The notes below the pieces were generated by a model, which saw only the letters and a list, made by a program, of their open reading frames with translations, was not told where the DNA came from and made no database searches. This document shows, in pieces, positions 1 to 5,785 of a DNA stretch of 9,281 nt. The first letter of the stretch is position 1. Every line of letters starts with the position of its first letter. The DNA lies in contig CAYNLW010000043.1 in the NCBI GenBank assembly GCA_964398195.1, positions 1 through 9,281 on the forward strand, in the 5' to 3' direction. The position numbers and the translations under genes were made by a program. This stretch comes from RFPI01 sp964398195. Its GTDB lineage: Bacteria; Pseudomonadota; Gammaproteobacteria; Burkholderiales; Methylophilaceae.

Positions 1-37
1 GTCTAGGGCCCCTACCTGGCCGAGATTGACCCCCCCC
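1..37 (-). other. G-rich block between HNH gene and presumed terminase (possible packaging/cos region)
   Basis: Read on the minus strand, the HNH stop codon TAG is embedded in a long G run followed by TCAATCTC, and a second GGTAGGGG follows about 20 bases later. There is no ORF in this short edge segment. In many HNH-containing phages I recall a conserved G-run plus GTCAAATCTC-like block between the HNH and small terminase genes, where cos sites lie. That recollection was not checked here, and the terminase gene itself is outside the window. Confidence 0.35.
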
Positions 38-340
38 CTACCTCCGCTGTCGGGCGGCGCGGACGGCGGCAGTCTTGGCGGAGTGGCAGGCGCCGCAGAG
101 GGCCTGGCCGTTTGAGAGATCAAGGGCGGCGCCGCCGTCGGCGATCTCAACGATGTGGTCGGCAAAGAGCCTCGTGCCGGTTCGGGCGCAGCCCTGGCAG
201 GCGTGGGCGGCGCGGCGGAGTACGGCTAGGGACCATTTGCGGTGGGCTTCGCTGCCGTAGTGGGCGGCGCGCTGCTTGGGGGCGGGCCTGACCGCACGGT
301 TGTCGCCTTGGGCGAGGCTCGGGCGGAGGAAGCGCGTCAC
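38..340 (-). CDS. HNH endonuclease (phage packaging-associated)
   Basis: A 100-aa protein with a complete small HNH fold. It has a first zinc-knuckle pair CQGC at residues 48-51, the catalytic-type ADHI (D61-H62), N77 in DLSNGQ, and a second pair plus final His in CGACH (82-86). HNH proteins of this size sit next to terminase in many tailed phages and take part in DNA packaging (established for HK97-like phages), and this gene is the last one before the left edge. I chose the GTG at 340 because GAGGAGG lies 10 nt upstream and a terminator-like hairpin (370-397) would otherwise fall inside the gene. Longer readings start at ATG 421 or at TTG 445, which would overlap the upstream stop as TTGA. 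Function is well supported; the start is less so. Confidence 0.85.
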   Translation of the reverse strand: MTRFLRPSLAQGDNRAVRPAPKQRAAHYGSEAHRKWSLAVLRRAAHACQGCARTGTRLFADHIVEIADGGAALDLSNGQALCGACHSAKTAAVRAARQRR

Positions 341-369
341 ATTAGTGAGCCCTCCTCGCGAAACGCAAA

Positions 370-397
370 GCGCCCGGGGCCGTTGGGCACCGGGCGC
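370..397 (-). terminator. rho-independent terminator-like hairpin upstream of the HNH gene
   Basis: GCGCCCGG (370-377) pairs perfectly with CCGGGCGC (390-397) around a 12-nt loop. In the minus-strand direction the stem is followed by TTTGCGTTT, a moderately T-rich tail. It lies after the stop of the 206-aa gene (442) and just before the HNH Shine-Dalgarno sequence (351-357). It could end early transcription or be a site for late antitermination. The 341-441 gap holds no other gene I can support. Confidence 0.5.
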
Positions 398-441
398 GAA
401 TCGTGATCTGTAGATACTCATGCGCGAAACGTGACGCGCCG

Positions 442-1062
442 TCAAGCGGCGTCGAGGGCGGGGGGATCATCGCCCTCCGCCCAGCCGGCGATCACCGCGT
501 AACGGTGCAGGCTTCGACGCAGCAGGCGCAGCGTCCGCGCCTGGTTTTGGCGCAGCGCATCGGCCGCCTGGCGCAGGCCAAGGCCGGCGGTGCAGATCAT
601 CCCGGTAAGTTGGTCCAGCGTGGCGCCGGCGCGGTTAATAGGGAACGCGCTCGCCCAACCATGCCAGGGCACATAGCGCCGGTGCTCCGCCTCCATGATG
701 TGCAGCCAGCTATCCTCCAGCGTCTGGCCGGTGCTGGCCGCCAGCCGCTCGCGAAGCTGCGTCCGCACCTGGGGCGAGCCGGCGCAGTCGAGCGCCATCT
801 CGACCATGGCCAGGTCACGCCCCGCCCGCAGCTCGACGGCCGCGATCTGCCGCCGCTCCCGCAGCGCGGTGAGCCTGTCCCGCAGCAGCAGGCGGCGCGC
901 GGCCTGGGCCTCGGCATCGGCGAGCCGCTGCTCAGGCCGGTAGGGCGAGGAGCTGCGCCGCGCCACCACCGCCGCCGCCATCCCGTCGCTCATCACGAAG
1001 GGCGCCGGCTCCGAGGCCAGGTCGATCTCGCCCACCAGCTCCGTCAGGCGCGCCACGCTCAC
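442..1062 (-). CDS. hypothetical phage protein, 206 aa
   Basis: I do not recognise this protein. It starts at GTG 1062, overlapping the upstream TGA as GTGA, and an upstream extension of the frame is only antisense noise over the previous gene. The protein is rich in Ala, Arg and Leu. It has a charged, probably helical stretch around residues 50-85 (DAEAQAARRLLLRDRLTALR) and a C-terminal part with several Trp residues (SWLHIMEAEHRRYVPWHGW). No signal peptide, membrane segment or clear catalytic motif is visible. Its place after the replication genes and before the terminator and HNH gene suggests a role late in the early operon, such as recombination, a Holliday-junction resolvase or regulation, but nothing in the sequence shows which. 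Confidence 0.65.
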   Translation of the reverse strand: MSVARLTELVGEIDLASEPAPFVMSDGMAAAVVARRSSSPYRPEQRLADAEAQAARRLLLRDRLTALRERRQIAAVELRAGRDLAMVEMALDCAGSPQVRTQLRERLAASTGQTLEDSWLHIMEAEHRRYVPWHGWASAFPINRAGATLDQLTGMICTAGLGLRQAADALRQNQARTLRLLRRSLHRYAVIAGWAEGDDPPALDAA

Positions 1063-1919
1063 GCGGCGAGGCCGGGCGGCGGGCCCATGCAGCCGCTCGC
1101 CTGCCATGCCGCAAAGGCCGCCGAGCGCGCCGCCACCCGCGCTTCCGCGCCTGTGTCGAGGGGCTTCGGCTGCCCTTCCGCCATCACTTCCGCCACCGCC
1201 TTGGCGAAGTATTGCAGGCTGCCCGGCGGCGTGTAGCGCGGGCGTTCCGAGACCCGTCGCACCGCCTCCCGCAGCATGGCGGGCGTGGCGCCGCTGGCCA
1301 ACCAGCCGCGCACGGGCTGGAGGTTCCACTGCCCCCGCGCGCTATCCATGCCGGCCATCGCCGCCAGCTCCATGCCAAGCGCAACCCAGCCCTCGCCCGC
1401 GCCCGCGGCTGCTGCCCCCTTCTCTTCAGAAGAAGCTAAGCTAGCCGCGCGTGAGCTTTCATCCCTGGGTTTCTGTTCGGTTTCCTGGGTTTCCCCCAGC
1501 CCGCCCGCGACGGGCAGCATGAGGCTGCCCTGCTTGCGCGCCGCCGCCGCCTCGGCGGTCTCGCCCTTGCGCGGGCGGCCACCGCGCAACCCATTGAGCC
1601 GCGCGGCTTTCGCGCGCTCCGCCCCTTCCACCGCATCGGGCAGGCGGAGGCTCGCGCCATCCGCGCCGCGCTCCGCCAGGCCGCGCCGCTCGAGGGCGGC
1701 AAGTGCGGTTTCGACTTCGGTTTCCGCGTGGGATACCGCAAGCGATACCGCCGTGAGGAAACCGAAATCGGAACCCAAGCGCAAAACCCCATCATCGGTG
1801 GCGAGCGCGAGGCGCATCAGCTTCAACCAGAGCATCTGCGCCGCCATCGGCAGCGTGCGGAGACGCACATCCTCTTCGAGGCGCCGGAACAGGCGCTCGC
1901 AGGCACAACGCTTTCCCAT
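1059..1919 (-). CDS. phage replication initiator / helicase-loader-like protein
   Basis: A 286-aa protein with two domains and a long linker. Residues about 8-95 look like a winged helix of the replication-protein type (RLFRRLEEDVRLRTLPMAAQ, then VETALAALERRGLAER). A low-complexity linker (about 100-175) begins with NGLRGGRPRK, a sequence common in such phage proteins. The C-terminal helical domain (about 176-250) carries W..LQPVRGWLASG and PPGSLQYFAKAV, resembling DnaB-loader/DnaD-like tails. Together with the nearby dnaB gene, this suggests it recruits the helicase to the phage origin. Stop TGA overlaps the next gene as GTGA. A GTG at 1925 overlaps gapR, but ATG 1919 is preferred because GGGGA lies 7 nt upstream. 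DNA-level repeats inside the gene are listed separately. Confidence 0.65.
   Translation of the reverse strand: MGKRCACERLFRRLEEDVRLRTLPMAAQMLWLKLMRLALATDDGVLRLGSDFGFLTAVSLAVSHAETEVETALAALERRGLAERGADGASLRLPDAVEGAERAKAARLNGLRGGRPRKGETAEAAAARKQGSLMLPVAGGLGETQETEQKPRDESSRAASLASSEEKGAAAAGAGEGWVALGMELAAMAGMDSARGQWNLQPVRGWLASGATPAMLREAVRRVSERPRYTPPGSLQYFAKAVAEVMAEGQPKPLDTGAEARVAARSAAFAAWQASGCMGPPPGLAA
1464..1493. repeat. tandem GGGTTTC-type repeats inside the replication gene (iteron candidate)
   Basis: On the plus strand CCTGGGTTTC occurs at 1464-1473 and again at 1484-1493, with TTCGGTTTC (1476-1484) between them, giving a rough 10-bp periodicity. The block codes for the linker of the initiator-like protein and is clearly less GC-rich than its surroundings. 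In lambda, the origin iterons lie in the linker-coding part of gene O, so this is a reasonable origin candidate, by analogy only. Confidence 0.35.
1706..1776. repeat. cluster of direct and inverted short repeats (second iteron-like block)
   Basis: CGGTTTC occurs at 1706-1712 and 1718-1724. GATACCGC occurs at 1732-1739 and 1744-1751, both pairs 12 bp apart. TTCGGTTTCC (1716-1725) has a perfect inverted copy GGAAACCGAA at 1757-1766. Part of this is explained by repetitive protein sequence (AVSLAVSHAETEVETA), so the DNA-level meaning is uncertain. Confidence 0.3.
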
Positions 1920-1921
1920 GA

Positions 1922-2293
1922 TCACATCCCCAGCGCGCGGCGGTACAGGTCGAGCAGCGTCTCGAATTCCTCCACATCGGCCGGCTCTTGCTGGCGGATG
2001 CGGATCACTTGGCGGATCACCTTCACGTCGAAGCCCGCGCCCTTGGCCTCATGGAAGATATCCTTGATGTCATCGCCGAGACTCTTCCGCTCCTCCTGAA
2101 GGCGCTCGATGCGCTCGATGATGGAGCGAAGCCGATCGGCCGCGATGCCGCCGACTTCGGTGGCGGCTTCGCGTTTCGGTTTCTTGGGTTTCCGCCCATG
2201 CATCTGATCCAGGGCAGCCTCCATAATCTCCGGCGTCGCGGTGACGCGCTGACCATCCCGCGTGGTGATGGCGATGGTATCGATGCCACTCAT
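1922..2293 (-). CDS. gapR: GapR family (DUF2312) nucleoid-associated DNA-binding protein
   Basis: A 123-aa protein whose residues about 50-123 match the GapR/DUF2312 pattern closely: ADRLRSIIERIERLQEERK, DDIKDIFHEAKGAGFDVK, VIRQVIRIRQQ and a final LYRRALGM. In alphaproteobacteria GapR is a small homotetrameric protein that clamps overtwisted DNA ahead of forks and transcription and stimulates topoisomerases (established for Caulobacter). Host GapR is about 90 aa; this copy has a roughly 48-residue N-terminal extension with a basic patch RKPKKPKR (34-41). It starts at ATG 2293, overlapping the upstream stop as ATGA, and sits between dnaB, a small HTH gene and the initiator-like gene. That placement fits a role in phage replication or in redirecting host chromosome topology. 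Identification is secure; the phage role is inferred. Confidence 0.93.
   Translation of the reverse strand: MSGIDTIAITTRDGQRVTATPEIMEAALDQMHGRKPKKPKREAATEVGGIAADRLRSIIERIERLQEERKSLGDDIKDIFHEAKGAGFDVKVIRQVIRIRQQEPADVEEFETLLDLYRRALGM
2175..2193. repeat. 19-bp copy of the repeat found at 1476-1494
   Basis: TTCGGTTTCTTGGGTTTCC here matches the plus-strand sequence at 1476-1494 at 18 of 19 positions. The two copies lie in different genes and are read in different frames (RKPKKPK here, ETQETEQ there), so the similarity is not due to shared protein sequence. Confidence 0.45.
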
Positions 2294-2511
2294 CCCGAAT
2301 TCCCCCTTCGCACATCCACGAATTCCACCACCCGCTTCAGCCCCAGCGCGGCCAGCATCTTCGGCCCCGGATCGACGCGGGCATTCAGCACGTCCGAGAC
2401 ATGCCCCTCACTCAACCCTTGCGCCCGCGCCCAGGCGCCCTGCGAGCCCGCGAGCGCGCAGGCATCCCGGAGGCGCGCATAGACATCGAGGAGCTGGAGG
2501 CGCGCCGTCAC
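2290..2511 (-). CDS. small helix-turn-helix (Cro/XRE-like) protein
   Basis: A 73-aa protein starting at GTG 2511, which overlaps the dnaB stop as GTGA; the 12 extra codons available upstream are Gly/Ala noise. The central part ACALAGSQGAWARAQGLSEG followed by HVSDVLNARVDPGPKMLAALGL has the spacing of an XRE/Cro-type helix-turn-helix, with the turn around AQGLSEG and the recognition helix HVSDVLNAR. The C-terminal tail VVEFVDVRRG is typical of small HTH proteins that end after five helices. It lies inside the replication operon between the helicase and gapR genes. It may tune early transcription or assist replication; no partner or operator can be assigned from the sequence. Confidence 0.7.
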   Translation of the reverse strand: MTARLQLLDVYARLRDACALAGSQGAWARAQGLSEGHVSDVLNARVDPGPKMLAALGLKRVVEFVDVRRGNSG

Positions 2512-4028
2512 AGCGCCCCCACCCCCGGCAACGCCGGCCCATCCCATTCCTCGCCCTCATCGCGGAACCAGGTGGTGCGATCATCGAAGCGCACGCGCAC
2601 ACTGCCCGTGGGGCCCTGGCGCTGCTTGGCCACCACCAGCTCCCCCCAGCCGAGCGTGGCGGCGCAGCGCGCGGCCCAGGCTTCCTGCCGGCGCTCGAAA
2701 TCCTCCGCCTTCTCCTTCTCACGCCGCTGCGGCGTCGCGTTCTTCAGGTAGTAATGCTCGCGGTAGAGGAACATCACCACATTGGCGTCCTGCTCCAGCG
2801 AGCCGGAATCGCGCAGGTCGGAAAGCACCGGCCGCCGGTCATCCCGCTTCTCGACATCGCGCGAGAGTTGGGAGAGCGCGATCACCGGCACATCCAACTC
2901 CCCCGCCAGCGCCTTGAGGCCGGCGCTGATCTCACTGATCTCGGCATTGCGATTCTGCCGCGCGGCCTCCGCCGAGCTGCGCATCAGGCCGAGGTAATCC
3001 ACGAACACCGCATCCAACCCCTGCCGCCGCTTGAGCCGCCGCGCGAGGCCGCGGAGATAGGCGACGGTGGGGCTGGCCCGCTGCACCCAGGTGAGCGGCA
3101 GCGCGCCCATGGTGGCGCGGGATTGCATGAGGCGCCCGGTCTCTTCCTCGGTCAGCTCGCGCAGCCGATTCGTGCCGGGGTCCAGGATGCGCCCGCGCAG
3201 CACGGCCAGCAGCGGCAGCCCGGCGATGGCCGCCTGGACGCGGGCGGAAATCTCTTCCGCCGCCATCTCCGCCGTGAGGAAGAGCACGCGATGCCCCTCG
3301 GATGCCGCGCGTACCGCCATGCCGGTGCCGATCGCCGTCTTGCCCATGGCGGGCCGGCCGGCCAGCAGGATGAACTGGCGGCGCCGGAAGCCGCCGAGCA
3401 TCCGGTCCACAGCCGGATAGCCGCTGGTGACGCCGACGATGCCGTGCGCGCTTTCCCGCGCGGCGAAATGGGCTTCGATCGCGCGGCCCGCGGCCTCGCC
3501 CGCGCTCACCACATCATCGCCGGCGCCGCCATCGGCGGCGGATTCGGCAAGCGCATAAAGCCGGCCTTCGGCGGCATCGAGGATATCGGCGCCGGTGCCG
3601 GCCTCGATATCGCCGAAGGCTTCCAGCACCACCGATTCGCCGATCTCGGCGAGGCCCCGCCGTAGCCAGGCGTCCCGGATGACGCGGCCGTATTCGCCGG
3701 CGTTGATGATGCCAACCATGGCAACCAGAAGCTGCGACAGGTAGGCGGCGCCGCCGACCTCGGCGAGCGTGCCGGAATGCTCGAATTGCTGGCGCAGCGT
3801 GATCACATCGGCCAACTGCCCGGCATCGATGCGCGCGGCCATCGCCTCATAGATCCGCCCATTGATAGGGTCTGCGAACATCGCCGGCCGTAGGAAATCC
3901 TGCACCTGCTCATAAGCGCGGTTGTTGGCGAGGATCGCGCCGAGCAGCGCGTGCTCCGCCTGCTGATTGGCGGGCGGCAGGCGCAGCCCGGTGAGGCGCG
4001 GCGGGGCGGCCTGTAGCGCGGCACTCAT
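2508..4028 (-). CDS. dnaB: replicative DNA helicase, DnaB family
   Basis: A 506-aa DnaB-family helicase, which unwinds DNA at the phage fork as an ATP-driven hexamer. The N-terminal DnaB domain begins at PPANQQAEHALLGAIL (about residues 18-33) and includes FLRPAMFADPINGRIYEAM. The RecA-like domain shows Walker A GRPAMGKTA (224-232), the catalytic-type Glu in TAEMAAEE (E254), Walker B AVFVDYLGLM (340-349), the ALSQLSRDVEKR motif (from 384), SDLRDSGSLEQDANVVMFLYRE and the C-terminal ELVVAKQRQGPTG with TTWFRD. Length matches the family. It starts at ATG 4028, overlapping the preceding stop as ATGA. There is a charged insert (about residues 424-460, KNATPQRREKEKAEDFERR) before the last strands, often seen in alphaproteobacterial phage copies. 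Its partner is probably the initiator-like protein at 1059-1919. Confidence 0.96.
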   Translation of the reverse strand: MSAALQAAPPRLTGLRLPPANQQAEHALLGAILANNRAYEQVQDFLRPAMFADPINGRIYEAMAARIDAGQLADVITLRQQFEHSGTLAEVGGAAYLSQLLVAMVGIINAGEYGRVIRDAWLRRGLAEIGESVVLEAFGDIEAGTGADILDAAEGRLYALAESAADGGAGDDVVSAGEAAGRAIEAHFAARESAHGIVGVTSGYPAVDRMLGGFRRRQFILLAGRPAMGKTAIGTGMAVRAASEGHRVLFLTAEMAAEEISARVQAAIAGLPLLAVLRGRILDPGTNRLRELTEEETGRLMQSRATMGALPLTWVQRASPTVAYLRGLARRLKRRQGLDAVFVDYLGLMRSSAEAARQNRNAEISEISAGLKALAGELDVPVIALSQLSRDVEKRDDRRPVLSDLRDSGSLEQDANVVMFLYREHYYLKNATPQRREKEKAEDFERRQEAWAARCAATLGWGELVVAKQRQGPTGSVRVRFDDRTTWFRDEGEEWDGPALPGVGAL

Positions 4029-4360
4029 GCGGCGGCACCGGGCGGCGTGCCGCGCAGCACAGTCGCTTGCGCGGCCAGATGCGGATACCGCCCAAAGCGC
4101 GAGGGCCAACGATAGCCGAACTCCACAATCTCCGCCCGCTCTGCCGCCGCATACTCGGCGGCCAACAGCTCCACGGCCTCCGCCTCGCTATAGCCCGCCT
4201 TGATGAGGCGGTTGAGCTTGCGGCGGGCCTGCAAGTCGCACCAGTTCACCACGGCATTCTGCAGGATGTGCCGCAACGCTGCGGGCAACGCATCAAAAGC
4301 GGCAAACCGATCGCCATGGAGGCGAAGAATCGGAGCCGCAGCAGTGCGGTTGTTCCCCAT
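4025..4360 (-). CDS. hypothetical phage protein, 111 aa (possible DUF6525-like)
   Basis: The supportable part of this frame starts at ATG 4360 (MGNNRTAAAPILRLHGDRF). The frame is open further up to 4597, but that part has poor codon character and is antisense-like to a better frame. The core FAAFDALPAALRHILQNAVV, then NWCDLQARRKLNRLIKAGYS and EAEAVELLAAEY resembles the 'YDALP..LR..L..A...W.....R' layout of a family I recall as DUF6525. That is a weak pattern match and no biochemical role is known to me. The tail contains VEFGYRWPSRFGRYPHLAAQ. The stop overlaps the dnaB start (ATGA). The first ~115 nt overlap the 3' end of the membrane-protein frame 4246-4560, which is unusually long for this operon. 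Confidence 0.6.
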   Translation of the reverse strand: MGNNRTAAAPILRLHGDRFAAFDALPAALRHILQNAVVNWCDLQARRKLNRLIKAGYSEAEAVELLAAEYAAAERAEIVEFGYRWPSRFGRYPHLAAQATVLRGTPPGAAA

Positions 4361-4560
4361 GCCAGCGCCACCCGCGCGAGGCCGAACAGCGCCAGCGCGG
4401 CGGTAAGGTAGAGCAGCAGCGCACCCCCCAAAAAGCGCGGGCGCGGCGCCCGGGAAAGCGGCCGCGCCCGCCAGTTGAAGGGGAGAAACGCCAACGGCAC
4501 ACAGCCCGCAATGATGTGAACTATGTCCGTCACCAGCGGCGAGTCGCGCGCCGCCCGCAT
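4246..4560 (-). CDS. probable small membrane protein, 104 aa, start uncertain
   Basis: This frame encodes two hydrophobic stretches, DIVHIIAGCVPLAFLPF (residues 12-28) and FLGGALLLYLTAALALFGLA (43-62), separated by an Arg/Pro-rich loop (NWRARPLSRAPRPR). Between 4361 and 4531 its third codon positions are richer in G/C than those of the competing frame, so I prefer it there. Possible starts are ATG 4560 or GTG 4533, neither with a Shine-Dalgarno sequence. A coupled start at ATG 4597 (TGATG with the upstream stop, beginning MRVEQGLPA) would join this frame if one base near 4565-4585 were removed. Its 3' end overlaps the next gene by about 115 nt and may be spurious. A two-helix inner-membrane protein is the most one can say. 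Confidence 0.4.
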   Translation of the reverse strand: MRAARDSPLVTDIVHIIAGCVPLAFLPFNWRARPLSRAPRPRFLGGALLLYLTAALALFGLARVALAWGTTALLRLRFFASMAIGLPLLMRCPQRCGTSCRMPW

Positions 4561-4596
4561 CGCCGGCCGCAGCCGGCAATCCCTGTTCCACCCGCA

Positions 4597-4859
4597 TCAC
4601 GCCGGCACCGCCTGGCGCCGATGCGCCGCCTCGCGCGCCACCATCTTCGCCCGGAAGGCCGCGCGCCGCTCATCTTCACGCGCGGACTTCGCCGCCTGCC
4701 GCCGGGCCTTCTCGGCATAGACCGCGCCTGGGCGTAGAGCGCCTGCCGTTCGGCGCTGCGGGGCGGCAGGCGGTCACCGGCATCATAGAGCAGTTCCGCC
4801 GCATAACTCGGCGAGACGCCATCGAGATTGATGGGATAGCCAAACAGGCTGCGCAGCAT
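4597..4859 (-). pseudogene. hypothetical phage protein, 87 aa, apparently frameshifted
   Basis: Reading starts at ATG 4859, overlapping the previous stop by one base (TGATG), with MLRSLFGYPINLDGVSPSYA and AELLYDAGDRLPPRSAERQA. After LYAQA (about 4725) this frame turns into Arg/Gly-rich noise, while the frame shifted by one base continues AVYAEKARRQAAKSAREDER, RAAFRAKMVAREAAHRRQAV and stops at 4597. Adding one base near 4722-4728 makes 264 nt, exactly 88 codons, giving an 87-aa protein with a highly charged helical C-terminal half. The next start codon again overlaps this stop (TGATG). No known family recognised. The break is either a sequence error or a real disabling deletion. Confidence 0.6.
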
Positions 4860-5155
4860 CACGCCCGCCCCCGCGCCGGCGCCGCCAGCAGCGCGTCCAC
4901 GCGCCCGCGCCAGCTCGCCCGCGCCGCTGCTTCCAGCACCGACACCAGGTCCCGCGCGAAATCCCCCGCCGCGCCCTCGCTCGGCGCCTCGCCGGCCTCC
5001 AGCCCCAACGCCATCACCAGCACCAGCATCCGGTCCGCCAGCGTGAGCCCGGTAATCGAGCGGGATTGTCGCACCAGGATGGCCGCGCATTCCTGCCGCA
5101 GCTCCGCCATCATCGGGCTGGCATCGGGCGTCGCGGACCAGGCGGGCCACAGCAT
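4859..5155 (-). CDS. hypothetical phage protein, 98 aa
   Basis: I do not recognise this protein. It starts at ATG 5155 (TGATG with the gcrA stop) or at GTG 5158 (GTGA overlap); both fit the coupling style of the operon. The sequence is mostly alpha-helical in character: MAELRQECAAILVRQSRSIT, then LTLADRMLVLVMALGLEAGE and FARDLVSVLEAAARASWRGR. No transmembrane segment, Cys pair or catalytic motif stands out. The stop overlaps the next ATG at 4859. Its location directly after gcrA and before the helicase group makes it part of the early operon, but no function can be stated. Confidence 0.65.
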   Translation of the reverse strand: MLWPAWSATPDASPMMAELRQECAAILVRQSRSITGLTLADRMLVLVMALGLEAGEAPSEGAAGDFARDLVSVLEAAARASWRGRVDALLAAPARGRA

Positions 5156-5681
5156 CACGCCGCGCTCTCCCGCTGGACGAAGCACACCGCGAAATGCGTG
5201 GGGCAGTAGGCGTGGCGATTGTCATAGCGCGGCGCGTCGCAGAAGCGATGCGCGCCGAAGGCCGGCCGCTCCTGCCCCACAGCGGAAACCGGCAGCCGCC
5301 CGCGATCGGCGCCACGGGGGCGGGCGGCGCCTCCACCCGCGCGGGGCGCGGGATCAGGGCGCGGATGCGCGCCAGGCGCGCGGCATCGACATGCGGCCCC
5401 GGCTTGGGCTGGCGCGCGGCGGGCGGCAGCGGCGGCGGGCGACGGGGCTCCGCCGCCACCTTCTCCGCCCGCGCCGCGCGGCGCTTGGCATGGGTGGCGC
5501 GGGCATTGGCCTCCCGCAGAATGGGGCTATCCCGGCCCGGCAGATTCAGCCGATGCGCCTTGCCCACCACCGCATTCTTCGAGAAGCCCAGGCGCCGGCC
5601 GATTTCGCTGGCGCTATGCCCGGCCAGCCAGAGCTCGCGCAGCTGCGCGATGGCGGCATCATCCCACACCGCGTCACCCAT
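5155..5681 (-). pseudogene. gcrA: GcrA-family cell cycle regulator, apparently frameshifted
   Basis: The N-terminus MGDAVWDDAAIAQLRELWLA followed by GHSASEIGRRLGFSKNAVVG and KAHRLNLPGR is the GcrA DNA-binding domain. In alphaproteobacteria GcrA binds RNA polymerase sigma70 and activates promoters carrying CcrM-methylated GANTC (established). After a Pro/Ala linker the family's C-terminal domain begins at CRFPLWG (130-136). Its continuation QERPAFGAHRFCDAPRYDN, then RHAYCPTHFAVCFVQRESAA, lies in the frame shifted by one base and ends at 5155. One extra base in the CCCC run at 5275-5278 (plus strand) would restore 528 nt and a 175-aa protein, normal for the family, with C130, C148, C160 and H163. 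The stop at 5155 coincides with the next start, supporting the shifted frame. Left uncorrected, the first frame runs on into downstream genes to 4530. Confidence 0.85.
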
Positions 5682-5785
5682 CAGCGCCGCCCCCCGCGCC
5701 GGGCGAGGGCGCGGCGCATGCGGCGCAGCGCGAGGTCGCAGAGATCATAGCAGCGGTCACCCCACCACCCCGCGATGCGGCTCAC
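5681..5785 (-). CDS. small hypothetical protein, 34 aa
   Basis: A short frame from GTG 5785 to TGA 5683-5681, reading VSRIAGWWGDRCYDLCDLAL then RRMRRALARRGGRR. It fills the gap between the first gene of the operon (stop 5757) and gcrA, and its stop overlaps the gcrA ATG by one base (TGATG), the same coupling used across the operon. It overlaps the upstream gene by 29 nt. The composition (aromatic and acidic N-terminal half with two Cys, strongly basic tail) looks like a real small DNA- or protein-binding peptide rather than noise. No strong Shine-Dalgarno sequence is visible and no family is recognised. Confidence 0.5.
   Translation of the reverse strand: MSRIAGWWGDRCYDLCDLALRRMRRALARRGGRR

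Noticed and set aside
403..1236. 277-codon plus-strand open frame
   Set aside because: Antisense to the 206-aa gene and the initiator-like gene; composition is Arg/His/Ala-rich noise with no recognisable domain.
2262..3665. 467-codon plus-strand open frame
   Set aside because: It is antisense to dnaB, gapR and the HTH gene and reads as His/Arg/Gly/Pro-rich low-complexity sequence, the usual shadow of high-GC coding on the other strand.
4025..4600. Long version (about 190 aa) of the 111-aa gene
   Set aside because: The extra N-terminal 80 residues are low-quality and compete with a frame of better codon character encoding membrane helices. Only the start region near 4597 may belong to a gene.
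4530..5681. Single 383-codon minus-strand protein starting with the GcrA domain
   Set aside because: Only its first 136 codons and the segment around 4725-4859 look coding. The rest is Gly/Arg-rich shadow of other genes in better frames with coupled starts and stops.
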